Shown: in pieces, positions 20,375 through 28,612 of the stretch
Position numbering within the stretch: position 1 is the stretch's first letter
Layout of the letters: the number at the start of each line of letters is the position of its first letter
Program-made: the position numbers and the translations under genes
The notes under the pieces: model-generated
Told to the model about the DNA's origin: nothing
What the model saw: only the letters and a program-made list of their open reading frames with translations
Database searches by the model: none
Source of the DNA: Psychrobacter sp. AH5
GTDB lineage: Bacteria > Pseudomonadota > Gammaproteobacteria > Pseudomonadales > Moraxellaceae
Length of the DNA: 64,000 nucleotides
Direction: 5' to 3'
Assembly: GCF_040371085.1 (NCBI RefSeq)
Contig: NZ_JAMBMT010000001.1
Location: 1,178,001-1,242,000 of the forward strand

Positions 20375-21490
20375 ATGACTATTTTTAATAACCACTACTC
20401 GTTAGACAAAAAATCTATCAGCAAAAATAAAGCCATTAGCGCGCTTAGCATTGCAGGCGTAGCCGTTACTCTAGGGCTAGCAGGCTGTAGCAGCAACGAC
20501 AGCGCAGAGACAGTGGCAGCGGACGGAGCAACTACTGGCGAGGCGCAAGATATCGAGCTATTAAACGTCTCTTATGATGTGGCACGTGACTTTTATAAAA
20601 GCTACAACCCTTTATTTATCGAGCATTATAAGTCAGAAAATCCAAATGCTAACATCAATGTTAAACAGTCTCATGGCGGCTCAAGCAAGCAAGCATTATC
20701 GATAGCCAATGGTCTGCAAGCTGACGTCGCGACTATGAACCAAGGTTCTGATATTGAGTTATTACAAAAAGAGAGCTTGGTCGCTAATGATTGGGAGCAG
20801 CAGTTCCCTGATAATGCGGTACCATTTACCAGTACCATCGTCTTTTTGGTACGTAAAGACAATCCAAAAGGCATCAGCGATTGGGAAGATTTGACTAAGC
20901 CTGGCGTTGAGATTGTGATGGCCAATCCAAAGGTCACAGGCAATGGTCGTTATGCTTTCTTAGGCGCTTATGGTTATGGCTTGCACGCCTTTGATAATAA
21001 CGAAGATAAGGCCAAAGGCTACGTTCGTGAAATGCTAAAAAATGTCAAAGTTTATGAGAATGGTGGACGCGCGGCTACCACTACTTTTGTGCAGCGCGGT
21101 ATCGGTGATGTGCTGGTAACTTTTGAGAACGAAGCCAATCTTGCCGCTACTGACTTTGGCAAAGGACAAGTAGAGATTGTCTATCCAAAATACTCTATTA
21201 AGTCTGAGAGCCCAGTCGCTATCGTCAACGCCGTGACTGAGAAAAAAGGCACTACTGCTGCTGCCAAAGCTTATCTAGATTATCTATGGAGCGAGCCGGC
21301 TCAGCAATTAGCCGCTGATTTATACCTGCGTCCTAGCGTCAAAAGCGTCCTAGATAAAAACGGCGATAAATTACCACCGGTTGAGACTTTCCGCCCCAAT
21401 GATACTTTTGGTACTTGGGATGAGATCATGGGTAATTTCTTTAGTGACAATGGCGTCTTTGATCAATTAGCGACAAACGCCCCGCAATAA
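20375..21490 (+). CDS. Sulfate ABC transporter substrate-binding lipoprotein, second copy
   Basis: A 371-residue paralogue of the preceding gene with the same family segments: LLNVSYDVARDFYKSYN, HGGSSKQA, GNGRYAFLGAYGYG, QRGIGDVLVTFENEA and ETFRPNDTFGTW. It also carries a lipobox (LGLAGC), followed by a short acidic/Ser/Thr linker. The ATG at 20375 is chosen over the frame's first ATG because GAGG lies about 6 bases upstream and the signal peptide then has a normal polar start. It is the copy nearest to cysT, so it is the likelier direct partner of CysTWA. The copies differ most in the signal and linker regions, arguing against a very recent duplication. Confidence 0.9.
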   Translation: MTIFNNHYSLDKKSISKNKAISALSIAGVAVTLGLAGCSSNDSAETVAADGATTGEAQDIELLNVSYDVARDFYKSYNPLFIEHYKSENPNANINVKQSHGGSSKQALSIANGLQADVATMNQGSDIELLQKESLVANDWEQQFPDNAVPFTSTIVFLVRKDNPKGISDWEDLTKPGVEIVMANPKVTGNGRYAFLGAYGYGLHAFDNNEDKAKGYVREMLKNVKVYENGGRAATTTFVQRGIGDVLVTFENEANLAATDFGKGQVEIVYPKYSIKSESPVAIVNAVTEKKGTTAAAKAYLDYLWSEPAQQLAADLYLRPSVKSVLDKNGDKLPPVETFRPNDTFGTWDEIMGNFFSDNGVFDQLATNAPQ

Positions 21491-21584
21491 TTGATTGGTT
21501 ATCAAGAGCGCTTGAGGGCTTATCGAGCTTTATAAAAAACCTCAGCAAAGCTTTTGGCAAGTTTTAATTTTGCAGGACATACTC

Positions 21585-21615
21585 AAAGGACATGGCTAGG
21601 TACGCTATGTCCTTT
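21585..21615 (+). promoter_or_regulatory. Hairpin between the second sulfate-binding gene and cysT
   Basis: The perfect 9-base arms AAAGGACAT...ATGTCCTTT enclose a 13-base loop. The T-run after the stem is very short, so it may be a weak terminator or processing hairpin that lowers cysTWA expression relative to the binding protein. Confidence 0.5.
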
Positions 21616-21773
21616 ATACCGTAAGTCATCTGAGCACCATTGTATTAAAAACTATATAAGCAAAACTAGTTACTCAAAATTCACTTGATAAAAACTAAGC
21701 CGATAATAATAAGTGGCAATCGGTAGGCAACCACCGATAAGCACACACTGCTAAGCAATAATTAGGAATTACT

Positions 21774-22664
21774 ATGAGCGCATCGACCCCTCCTGTCAGC
21801 AAGCCTAATAGATCCGTAAAAAAAGGTTGGCTTACGCGTTTGCGTCAGCGCAATGTGCTACCAGGATTTGGCCTGAGCATGGGCATTACTGTTTTTAGCT
21901 TATCGCTACTGGTGGTACTGCCATTTGCGATGATGGCTTATACCACTACCCAAATGGGTTGGTCTGGGTTTTGGCAAACTATCTCGCAGCCGCAGGTTAG
22001 CGCCGCTATTAAGCTAACTTTAGGAATGTCGTTCCTAGCGATGCTTACCAACCTGGTATTTGGCACTTTAGTCGCTTGGGTGCTTGTGCGTTATGAGTTT
22101 TGGGGTAAATCCTTAATCAATGCTTTAGTAGATCTGCCATTTGCGCTGCCAACAGCGGTAACGGGTATCTCGTTGGCGACGCTGTATGCGCCTAATGGTC
22201 TGATTGGGCAATGGTTTGAGAAGTTTGATATTCAAGTGGCTTTTACTCCTATTGGTATTTGGCTGGCTTTAGTCGTGGTCAGCTTTCCCTTTATTGTCCG
22301 CGCAGTGCAGCCAGTCCTCGCTGAGCTATCGGTCGAATTTGAAGAGGCCGCTGCGGTATTAGGCGCTAATCGCTTAACTACTTTTCGCAAGGTGATTTTG
22401 CCTGAGCTATTACCCGCGATGCTCATGGGCGCAGGCATGATGTTTGCGCGCGCTACGGGCGAGTACGGCTCGGTTATCTTTATCGCCGGCAACATTCCTA
22501 TGCAGTCGGAGATCTTGCCGCTTATTATCATCAGTAAGCTTGAGCAATTTGATGTACAAGGGGCGTCGGCAGTCGCTTTATTTATGTTACTGATCTCGTT
22601 CGTTATTTTATTGACTATTAATATTGTGCAGTGGAAACTGTCGCGCCGTGTAGGAGCTCGCTGA
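21774..22664 (+). CDS. cysT: Sulfate ABC transporter permease CysT
   Basis: A 296-residue inner-membrane permease of the MetI-like ABC type, the CysT (CysU) half of the sulfate importer. It has about six membrane helices after a basic N-terminus and the ATPase-contact EAA loop around residues 185-205 (EFEEAAAVLGANRLTTF). The subfamily segment LPFALPTAVTGI is clear. Its stop is one base before the cysW start (TGA-T-ATG), so the two are translationally coupled. The start ATG has AGGA about 8 bases upstream. Confidence 0.94.
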   Translation: MSASTPPVSKPNRSVKKGWLTRLRQRNVLPGFGLSMGITVFSLSLLVVLPFAMMAYTTTQMGWSGFWQTISQPQVSAAIKLTLGMSFLAMLTNLVFGTLVAWVLVRYEFWGKSLINALVDLPFALPTAVTGISLATLYAPNGLIGQWFEKFDIQVAFTPIGIWLALVVVSFPFIVRAVQPVLAELSVEFEEAAAVLGANRLTTFRKVILPELLPAMLMGAGMMFARATGEYGSVIFIAGNIPMQSEILPLIIISKLEQFDVQGASAVALFMLLISFVILLTINIVQWKLSRRVGAR

Positions 22665-22665
22665 T

Positions 22666-23589
22666 ATGCAAATCGCCAATAGTTACGACTACCAGAGTAA
22701 TCCGGCAACCAAAGATTCGCCTTGGATCAGACGCACCTTTATCACTATTGCGGTACTGTTTATGGTGGTGATGCTAGTGGTACCGCTACTAGCGGTGTTT
22801 TATGAAGCTTTTAAAGACGGCTGGCAGTTATACATCGCCTCTTTGGTGGATCCTGAAGCGCTGCAAGCCATCAAGCTGACCTTAATTACCGCCGCTATCG
22901 TGCTACCTATTAACATGGTGCTAGGCATAGCCATCGCTTGGCTCGTGACCCGTTATGATTTTAGAGGTAAGCAATTGGTTACTACCTTACTCGATTTACC
23001 GTTTTCGGTGTCGCCTGTAGTAGCCGGTTTGATGTTTGTATTGCTGTTTGGACTGAATTCTGCCATTGGCGGCTGGCTTGAGAGTATGGGTATTCAGATT
23101 ATCTACGCCGTACCGGGTATTGTCTTAGCGACATTATTTGTGACCTTTCCTTTTGTCGCGCGCGAGCTGATACCGCTGATGCAAACCCAAGGCGACTCTG
23201 AGGAACAAGCCGCTTTGACCTTAGGCGCGAGCGGTTGGCAGACTTTTTGGCATATCACTTTACCTAATATTAAATGGGCTTTGCTTTATGGTTTAATCTT
23301 GACTAACGCGCGCGCCATGGGCGAGTTTGGAGCGGTCAGCGTGGTATCGGGCCATATTCGCGGCGAGACGAACACCATGCCGCTACTAGTTGAGGTGGCT
23401 TATAATGATTATAACTTTACCGCCGCCTTTGCATTATCTAGTATCTTGGCGGCCTTAGCGCTCGTGACGCTACTGGTGCAGCAAGTCATGACCAAAGTGC
23501 AAGAGCGTAAATTCGCCAAATCTGAGCGTTTGATAGCCGCCCCAAAGCTACCTGTCAGTGCCAATGAAACCGCTACTACTAAGCCATAG
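22666..23589 (+). CDS. cysW: Sulfate ABC transporter permease CysW
   Basis: The second permease half (307 residues, six predicted helices) pairs with CysT. Subfamily marks include LLDLPFSVSPVVAGLMFV, the EAA loop EEQAALTLGASGWQTF, and RAMGEFGAVSVVSGHIRGET. A polar C-terminal tail follows the last helix. It begins one base after cysT and is followed 33 bases later by cysA, giving a compact cysTWA unit. Confidence 0.94.
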   Translation: MQIANSYDYQSNPATKDSPWIRRTFITIAVLFMVVMLVVPLLAVFYEAFKDGWQLYIASLVDPEALQAIKLTLITAAIVLPINMVLGIAIAWLVTRYDFRGKQLVTTLLDLPFSVSPVVAGLMFVLLFGLNSAIGGWLESMGIQIIYAVPGIVLATLFVTFPFVARELIPLMQTQGDSEEQAALTLGASGWQTFWHITLPNIKWALLYGLILTNARAMGEFGAVSVVSGHIRGETNTMPLLVEVAYNDYNFTAAFALSSILAALALVTLLVQQVMTKVQERKFAKSERLIAAPKLPVSANETATTKP

Positions 23590-23622
23590 GCCGATAACCA
23601 GATAAAGACAAGAGATAATGAT

Positions 23623-24345
23623 ATGAGTATTGAGATAAGAGAAGTAAATAAAAAATTTGGCGACTTTACTGCCCTAAATAATATCAATATCACCGTACCA
23701 ACGGGCAAATTGACCACTTTGCTCGGCCCTTCAGGCTGCGGTAAAACCACGCTACTACGTATTATCGCAGGTCTTGAGTATGCTGACTCTGGGCGAATAC
23801 TCTTTGATGAATTAGACGTTACCAATACGCCAGTGCAAAAGCGCAATATCGGCTTTATGTTTCAGCACTACGCGCTATTTCGGCACAAAAATATCGCTGA
23901 TAATATAGCGTTTGGTTTAACCTTAGTTCCTAAGTCAGAACGGCTGAGTAAGGCCGATATTAATGCGCGCGTGGCCGAGCTGTTAGAGCTGGTACAATTA
24001 CCGCAATTGGCCAACGCTTATCCGCATCAGCTCTCCGGCGGTCAACGTCAACGCATTGCTTTGGCAAGAGCCCTTGCGGTAAAACCTAAATTATTATTAC
24101 TAGATGAGCCATTTGGCGCGCTTGATGCCAAGGTGCGTAAAGAGCTGCGCACTTGGTTAAAGGATATTCATCATGAATTAGGGATTACCAGTATTATGGT
24201 CACTCACGACCAAGAAGAGGCGCGCGCGATATCTGATGAGATTGTGGTGATGAACCATGGCCGCGTCGAGCAAGTCGGCACTTCTGAGGAGCTAATCAAT
24301 CGGCCAGCCAATAATTTTGTTAGCGACTTTTTGGATTTGGCGTAG
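23623..24345 (+). CDS. cysA: Sulfate ABC transporter ATPase CysA, short form
   Basis: The nucleotide-binding subunit of the sulfate importer. Complete ABC core: Walker [10 protein letters not shown] (about residue 33), Q-loop FQHYALFRH, signature [13 protein letters not shown], Walker [15 protein letters not shown] and H-loop VTHDQEEA. The protein stops at 240 residues, straight after the ABC domain, whereas enterobacterial CysA is about 350-365 with a C-terminal TOBE-type regulatory part. The stop is followed by a clean terminator rather than a decayed tail, so the short form looks native rather than a recent truncation. An N-terminal [19 protein letters not shown] is typical of CysA. Confidence 0.92.
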   Translation: MSIEIREVNKKFGDFTALNNINITVPTGKLTTLLGPSGCGKTTLLRIIAGLEYADSGRILFDELDVTNTPVQKRNIGFMFQHYALFRHKNIADNIAFGLTLVPKSERLSKADINARVAELLELVQLPQLANAYPHQLSGGQRQRIALARALAVKPKLLLLDEPFGALDAKVRKELRTWLKDIHHELGITSIMVTHDQEEARAISDEIVVMNHGRVEQVGTSEELINRPANNFVSDFLDLA

Positions 24346-24366
24346 TAGATATTGTATAACTAAAAA

Positions 24367-24388
24367 GACCTGTAATTTATTACAGGTC
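24367..24388. terminator. Bidirectional terminator between cysA and the arsR-like gene
   Basis: The perfect stem GACCTGTAA-TTTA-TTACAGGTC is flanked by A5 upstream and T7 downstream, so it can serve both convergent genes. Confidence 0.9.
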
Positions 24389-24439
24389 TTTTTTTAGGGT
24401 AGCCGAAAATTAATTGAGCACATCGACACCACTTACTTT

Positions 24440-24787
24440 TTAGCAGCTTTCTGCAGTCGCCTCATCATTCATGACTTCTAAGCCATTATTTTGTTCTTTG
24501 AGCGTTTGATAAGTAATCGCCAAAATATCAGCCGACCATTCTGGCATGTCATTAGCGACTTTATACCACATCCAAGTGCCATCACGGACACAGCTTAAGA
24601 TACCAAGCTTTTTTAGATGATTAAGATGCCGAGAGATAGTAGGCTGCGGCTGATCGAGCATATCTACTAATTCGCCTACACAGCGCGCTTCTTTTTTATA
24701 AAGAATCTGAAACAGCTTTAGGCGTGTAGGATCAGACAATACTTTGAACAGCTCGATTGGCTGAATATCAGCGTTAGTAATAGACAT
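24440..24787 (-). CDS. ArsR/SmtB-family winged-helix repressor
   Basis: A small (about 115 residues) metalloregulator-like DNA-binding protein. The winged helix is clear: FKVLSDPTRLKLFQIL, then CVGELVDMLDQPQPTISRHL (recognition helix) and the wing GILSCVRDGTWMWYKV. The usual ArsR metal site ELCVC is reduced to RCVGEL with a single cysteine; other cysteines are in the wing (LSCVRDG) and at the extreme C-terminus (AESC). The inducer is therefore uncertain: an alternative thiol site, or none. I chose the ATG at 24787, which has GAGAA upstream; 24799 is also possible. No arsenic or metal-efflux genes are adjacent. Confidence 0.8.
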   Translation of the reverse strand: MSITNADIQPIELFKVLSDPTRLKLFQILYKKEARCVGELVDMLDQPQPTISRHLNHLKKLGILSCVRDGTWMWYKVANDMPEWSADILAITYQTLKEQNNGLEVMNDEATAESC

Positions 24788-25243
24788 ATCAATTCTCATA
24801 AAGGATAGCGCATCTGCTCGTAAAGCAAAATTCAATGACCAGTTTATCAAACCAGTCTGAGAGATGAGTTATAAGGGGTTAGTAAATTCTAGCAAGTGAA
24901 AGACTAGCAAAAATAACAGTAAATAGTCAATCTTTAGCCTAACTACCGTTTATCGGTCATTTTATACGTTCTGTACTGTTTATCATAACAACTTTTTAAG
25001 AGCGATTATGTGCAAATAAGTAAATATAGCTATTAAAAGCGACTTAATTTTTTAGTTATCGTCTAGTAGCGAGCAAAACTCTTTTTGCGACCAAAGCGTT
25101 TTTATGAGTCATAAGAATAAAATGAGAAAAACGACTAGAAACTATAAAAGTTATTGTAAATGCTAATAATTATCATTATAATAAATCCTAATGAGCCAAA
25201 CTAGTAAAAAATAGCATTAAAACAGTAGGATAGGGGTAGTTAT
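24788..25243. other. Intergenic region upstream of arsR-like gene and bfd
   Basis: 456 bases, AT-rich, between divergent genes. I find the Fur-box candidate at 25162-25180 and no credible open reading frame or RNA gene. Confidence 0.6.
25162..25180 (+). promoter_or_regulatory. Candidate Fur box upstream of bfd
   Basis: GCTAATAATTATCATTATA matches 15 of 19 positions of the Fur consensus GATAATGATAATCATTATC. It lies about 64 bases before the bfd start, a normal operator position. Fur repression would give bfd expression under iron starvation, when Bfd releases iron from bacterioferritin. Confidence 0.7.
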
Positions 25244-25435
25244 ATGTACGTTTGCATCTGTAATGACGTCAAAGAAAAACAAATCAAGGCCGCTATAGCT
25301 TCAGGCATTCATACCCTTGATGGTCTAAAAGATACTTTGGATGTCGCCACTTGCTGCGGCTGTTGTGAGCCTATGGTAAATGATTATCTCGAAGAGCATC
25401 ACGCTAAGCTTGAAGGATTGGCTTACGCCGTCTAA
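25244..25435 (+). CDS. bfd: Bacterioferritin-associated ferredoxin
   Basis: A 63-residue Bfd-type ferredoxin with a 2Fe-2S cluster bound by CIC near the N-terminus (Cys4, Cys6) and cysteines of the CCGCC run near residue 38. By family knowledge it carries electrons to bacterioferritin heme to reduce and release stored iron. Its context supports this: a Fur-box candidate upstream and two bacterioferritin genes downstream. A terminator and about 340 bases separate it from the bfr pair, so they can be expressed in opposite iron conditions. TAGGGGT lies upstream of the ATG. Confidence 0.93.
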   Translation: MYVCICNDVKEKQIKAAIASGIHTLDGLKDTLDVATCCGCCEPMVNDYLEEHHAKLEGLAYAV

Positions 25436-25772
25436 CGTTCTAACCTTACTAAAATACAGTTAATTTTCTATTTTGTTTTTTTTGTAGCCGCTTTACTGAT
25501 GACAGTAGGGCGGCTTTTTAGATTAGTTAATTATAATTCTCAATTGGCATCTTATTCTTAGTTCCTAATATTACAAGTCATACTGCGCCTTTATGTTAGA
25601 CTATTTACCTAATAATCATTAGTGATTTTATAACAAGTGATTTTATACTCAGTCACTTTATATTAATGATGTTACGTTATTCACTCTATTAGCAAATAGC
25701 TATCAGTAAACACTGATAAGCAGTAATATCAAAAAAGCCAATAAAAAACCCACAAATTAGGGAGTACATATC
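25436..25772. other. Intergenic region between bfd and the bfr pair
   Basis: It holds the bfd terminator and the AT-rich promoter region of the bfr pair. The inverted repeat CTAAT-AATC-ATTAG at 25609-25622 resembles a weak Fur site (about 11 of 19 positions). No open reading frame is supported. Confidence 0.5.
25486..25515 (+). terminator. Intrinsic terminator after bfd
   Basis: AGCCGC...GCGGCT with inner TACTG/CAGTA pairing and loop ATGA, followed by five T residues from the stem's end. Confidence 0.85.
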
Positions 25773-26264
25773 ATGAAAGGTAGCCAAAAAGTTATCGATT
25801 ATCTAAACTTTTTATTAGGCGGAGAGCTGGCAGCGCGGGATCAGTATTTTATTCATTCTGAGATGTACGCTGAGTGGCATTATGGCAAGCTCTATGAGCG
25901 TATTCATCATGAGATGGAAGATGAAACCATGCACGCGCAAGCTATTATTCGCCGTATCTTAATGCTCAGCGGCACACCAAAAATGACGGTTAATGATATT
26001 CATATCGGCAGCACCGTGCCTGAGATGCTACAACTGGATCTCAATCTTGAATATGAGGTTCAGCAACATCTCAAAGACGGTATTGCTTTGTGCGAGACTG
26101 AGCATGATTATGTGACTCGCGATATGCTAGTTGAGCAGCTAAAAGACACTGAAGAAGACCACGCTCACTGGCTTGAGCAGCAATTGCGTCTCATCGATAT
26201 GGTCACTTTACCCAATTACTTACAAAGCCAAATAGCTGAGGTGCCACCTGAGTTAACTAATTAG
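25773..26264 (+). CDS. bfr: Bacterioferritin subunit with intact ferroxidase site
   Basis: A 163-residue ferritin-like subunit of the iron-storage shell. Ferroxidase ligands align with E. coli Bfr: Glu18, Glu51, His54, Glu93 (one-residue gap), Glu127 and His130. The heme-binding Met52 is replaced by Thr52, with a Met at 53 instead, so canonical heme ligation is probably lost. This is the catalytic subunit of a two-subunit bacterioferritin. The next gene shows the reverse pattern. The start has GGGAG about 9 bases upstream; the pair is separated by 66 bases and is likely one transcript. Confidence 0.93.
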   Translation: MKGSQKVIDYLNFLLGGELAARDQYFIHSEMYAEWHYGKLYERIHHEMEDETMHAQAIIRRILMLSGTPKMTVNDIHIGSTVPEMLQLDLNLEYEVQQHLKDGIALCETEHDYVTRDMLVEQLKDTEEDHAHWLEQQLRLIDMVTLPNYLQSQIAEVPPELTN

Positions 26265-26330
26265 TAGTAACCACTATTTGGATGTAAAGTGATTGATTTT
26301 GACTAGTATTAAAGAGCGGGGAGAGAGAGT

Positions 26331-26813
26331 ATGAGAGGCGATAAAGAGGTTATTCGAGCGTTAAATAAAGTGTTAGGCCAGTCATTGATTGCGATTAATC
26401 AGTATTTTTTGCACGCCCGTATTGCGCGGCATTGGGGCCTTGAGGCGCTTAATGAGAATTTTTATAAGCAGTCTATTTATGAGATGAAATGGTCCGATGA
26501 TCTGATTGGCCGCATCTTACTATTAGGCGGCCTACCAAACTTGCAAGATTATGGCAAAATGTTCATTGCAGAGGACGTGCCAGAGATGATCGATTGCAAT
26601 TTACGCTTGGAGCGGCAAAAGTTTGATATCATTACTGACGCCATTACGCTTTGTGAGCAGCACAAAGATTATGTCTCACGTAAGCTACTCGTTGAGCTAA
26701 AAGATGGTAATGAAGAGTATGATGATTGGCTTGATACTCAGCAGGATCTGATCCGCGATGTTGGTATCCATAACTATATTCAATCGCAAATTTGTGATGA
26801 CGATACGCCTTAA
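26331..26813 (+). CDS. bfr: Bacterioferritin subunit with heme Met but degenerate ferroxidase site
   Basis: A 160-residue paralogue of the preceding subunit. It keeps Met52 (YEMKW), the heme ligand shared across a subunit dimer, but ferroxidase ligands are lost: Ser18 for Glu, Trp54 for His, Asn127 for Glu and Tyr130 for His; Glu51 and Glu94 remain. It should supply heme for electron transfer from Bfd while its partner oxidises iron, as known for alpha/beta bacterioferritins of Neisseria and Pseudomonas. The ATG has a strong GGGGAGAG site upstream. A stem-loop terminator follows. Confidence 0.93.
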   Translation: MRGDKEVIRALNKVLGQSLIAINQYFLHARIARHWGLEALNENFYKQSIYEMKWSDDLIGRILLLGGLPNLQDYGKMFIAEDVPEMIDCNLRLERQKFDIITDAITLCEQHKDYVSRKLLVELKDGNEEYDDWLDTQQDLIRDVGIHNYIQSQICDDDTP

Positions 26814-26838
26814 TTATTCATAACAGGCTTTAACTCAT

Positions 26839-26899
26839 AAAACCAGTACAAGACTGAACTGACCCTAACAATTGGACAGTTTAAGCCTATACTGGTTTT
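26839..26899. terminator. Terminator after the bfr pair
   Basis: Outer arms AAAACCAGTA...TACTGGTTTT with an inner AACTG/CAGTT pairing and a T-run. It lies between convergent bfr and the MFS gene. Confidence 0.75.
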
Positions 26900-26945
26900 T
26901 TTGGCCGCTCAGTTTAATATTAAAAAACAGATACAATAAATACAA

Positions 26946-28388
26946 TCAATACAAGCCATCACCATCTTTTGCTCCCAAACGCAAAAAGTGTAGGCCGGAC
27001 AAAATAGTCAAAATACCTAATACCCAGTAAGTGGTTTGAAAAGCCATCAGCATATCAAGCTGCGTGCGCTCACGTAAAAAGTTTAGCAAAGCCGCCCCAA
27101 AAGCAATCCCAAAGCTGATAGCCAACTGCTGATTAACAGCCATAAGGCTATTGCCGCTGCTGGTTTGCGCGCCCTCCAAATCACCTATAGTTAGCGTGTT
27201 CATCGCGCTGAACTGCATAGAGTTACAGGCGCCCATAATCGTCAGCACCGGAATAAACCAAATCCAATAAGAGGGGTCGTTAAACTGCGCGAGCACAATT
27301 ATTAATAGTCCTAGCAAAATAGTATTGGAGACCAGCACTTTTCGGTAGCTGAAACGTTGAATGATTTTACTGACCCAAGGCTTGATGCCAATAGCGCCGA
27401 CTGCGATAGGGGCGAGTAGCCAGCCGGCTTGTGACGGCGAGTATTTAAACACCACCTGCAACAATAATGGCAATAAAAAAGGCACAGCGCTAATGCCTAA
27501 GCGGGTAAATAAGTTACCGACGATACCGATGCGAAAGGTGCGAATATTAAATAAGCTTAGCGGAAATAACGGCGCTTGCCGGCGCTTGGCGTGCCAAATA
27601 TAGACGCCCATGAGCACCGAGGCTACTAACGCTAATATTAAACCATATAGTCCGCGCCCGGCTTGCGAGCTAAACTCAACCGCTAAGGTAAAGCCGCAAG
27701 CGGCGGCAGCAAATAAGGCGAAACCTGTCCAGTCCAAGCGCTGAGTCTCCTCAAACAGCGCCGGCACTAGCTTTTTACCCATAATAAAGCCGAGTAGCCC
27801 CATAGGAATATTGATCAAAAATATCCAGTGCCAACTAAAGTACTGCACGATATAGCCGCCAAGCACTGGCCCTACTAAAGGGGCAATCAGCGCGGGTATC
27901 ACCGCAAAATTCATCACCGTCAATAGCTTATTGCGCGGATAGGACTTGACGAGAATCAGCCGAGCCACCGGCGTCATCATCGCCCCGCCAATGCCTTGGA
28001 CCACGCGTGAGCCGATCAAGATATCTAAAGTTGGCGAGACGGCGCACATCAATGAGCCAACAGAGAAGATGACAATAGCGGATAAGAAGACGCGCTGTGT
28101 ACCATATTTATCAGCCAAAAAGCCACTTATCGGGATAAAAATCGCTAGCGTTAAGGCATAACTAATGACCGCCCATTGCATCTTGAGCGGCGACTCGCCA
28201 AGCGCTGCTGCCATCTGTGGCAGCGAGGTATTCAAAATAGTGGCATCAAGTATCTGCATAAATAAAGCAACGGCCAAGACATAAGGCAGATATTTATCTT
28301 GCGTTGGGGTTAGGGTTACCATACTGATGTCATCACTTTTCTTATTTTTGTCATGGTGGAAGAGCGCTGTTATGTCACTGTTTAGCAT
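26946..28388 (-). CDS. MFS multidrug exporter, DHA2 (EmrB/QacA-like) family
   Basis: A drug:proton antiporter-type membrane protein with about 14 predicted helices. Early motif LDATILNTSLPQMAAALG corresponds to the DHA2 D1 motif, followed by LADKYGTQRVF (motif A) and the proline/glycine-rich antiporter segment IAPLVGPVLGGYI (motif C). The frame is open to 28484, but that adds a 32-residue hydrophobic stretch unusual for the family. I give the ATG at 28388 (480 residues); the ATG at 28322 is also plausible because the family core begins just after it. No start has a clear Shine-Dalgarno site. No MFP (EmrA-like) gene is adjacent. The substrate is unknown. Confidence 0.82.
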   Translation of the reverse strand: MLNSDITALFHHDKNKKSDDISMVTLTPTQDKYLPYVLAVALFMQILDATILNTSLPQMAAALGESPLKMQWAVISYALTLAIFIPISGFLADKYGTQRVFLSAIVIFSVGSLMCAVSPTLDILIGSRVVQGIGGAMMTPVARLILVKSYPRNKLLTVMNFAVIPALIAPLVGPVLGGYIVQYFSWHWIFLINIPMGLLGFIMGKKLVPALFEETQRLDWTGFALFAAAACGFTLAVEFSSQAGRGLYGLILALVASVLMGVYIWHAKRRQAPLFPLSLFNIRTFRIGIVGNLFTRLGISAVPFLLPLLLQVVFKYSPSQAGWLLAPIAVGAIGIKPWVSKIIQRFSYRKVLVSNTILLGLLIIVLAQFNDPSYWIWFIPVLTIMGACNSMQFSAMNTLTIGDLEGAQTSSGNSLMAVNQQLAISFGIAFGAALLNFLRERTQLDMLMAFQTTYWVLGILTILSGLHFLRLGAKDGDGLY

Positions 28389-28529
28389 AACGCTATGAGC
28401 TAGCGCGTAGTATAAGAATAAAGCGTTATGAATAAAAGAGAAGCCAAGTAACCGATGGTTAGCCGCAAACTTAAACAGACTCATATTTTGCTTAACAATC
28501 GCTACATTAGAGCTCTTTTATCATGCTAT

Positions 28530-28556
28530 GGTTATAGTGGTTATAGTGGTTATAGT
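28530..28556 (+). repeat. Three tandem copies of a 9-base repeat in a promoter region
   Basis: GGTTATAGT occurs three times without interruption between the divergent MFS and yghU genes. Each unit holds TATAGT, which resembles a -10 element, so copy number could affect promoter spacing. Confidence 0.85.
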
Positions 28557-28612
28557 AGCCTACTTTTAAAATAATAATTTTTAGACAGTTTAATAATAAT
28601 TAGGGAACCTTT

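Noticed and set aside
26946..28484. Full-length 512-residue MFS frame
   Set aside because: The first 32 residues add a hydrophobic segment not expected before the family core and there is no ribosome-binding site at 28484.
28530..28556. CRISPR-like repeat
   Set aside because: The 9-base units have no spacers; no array or cas gene is seen in the window.
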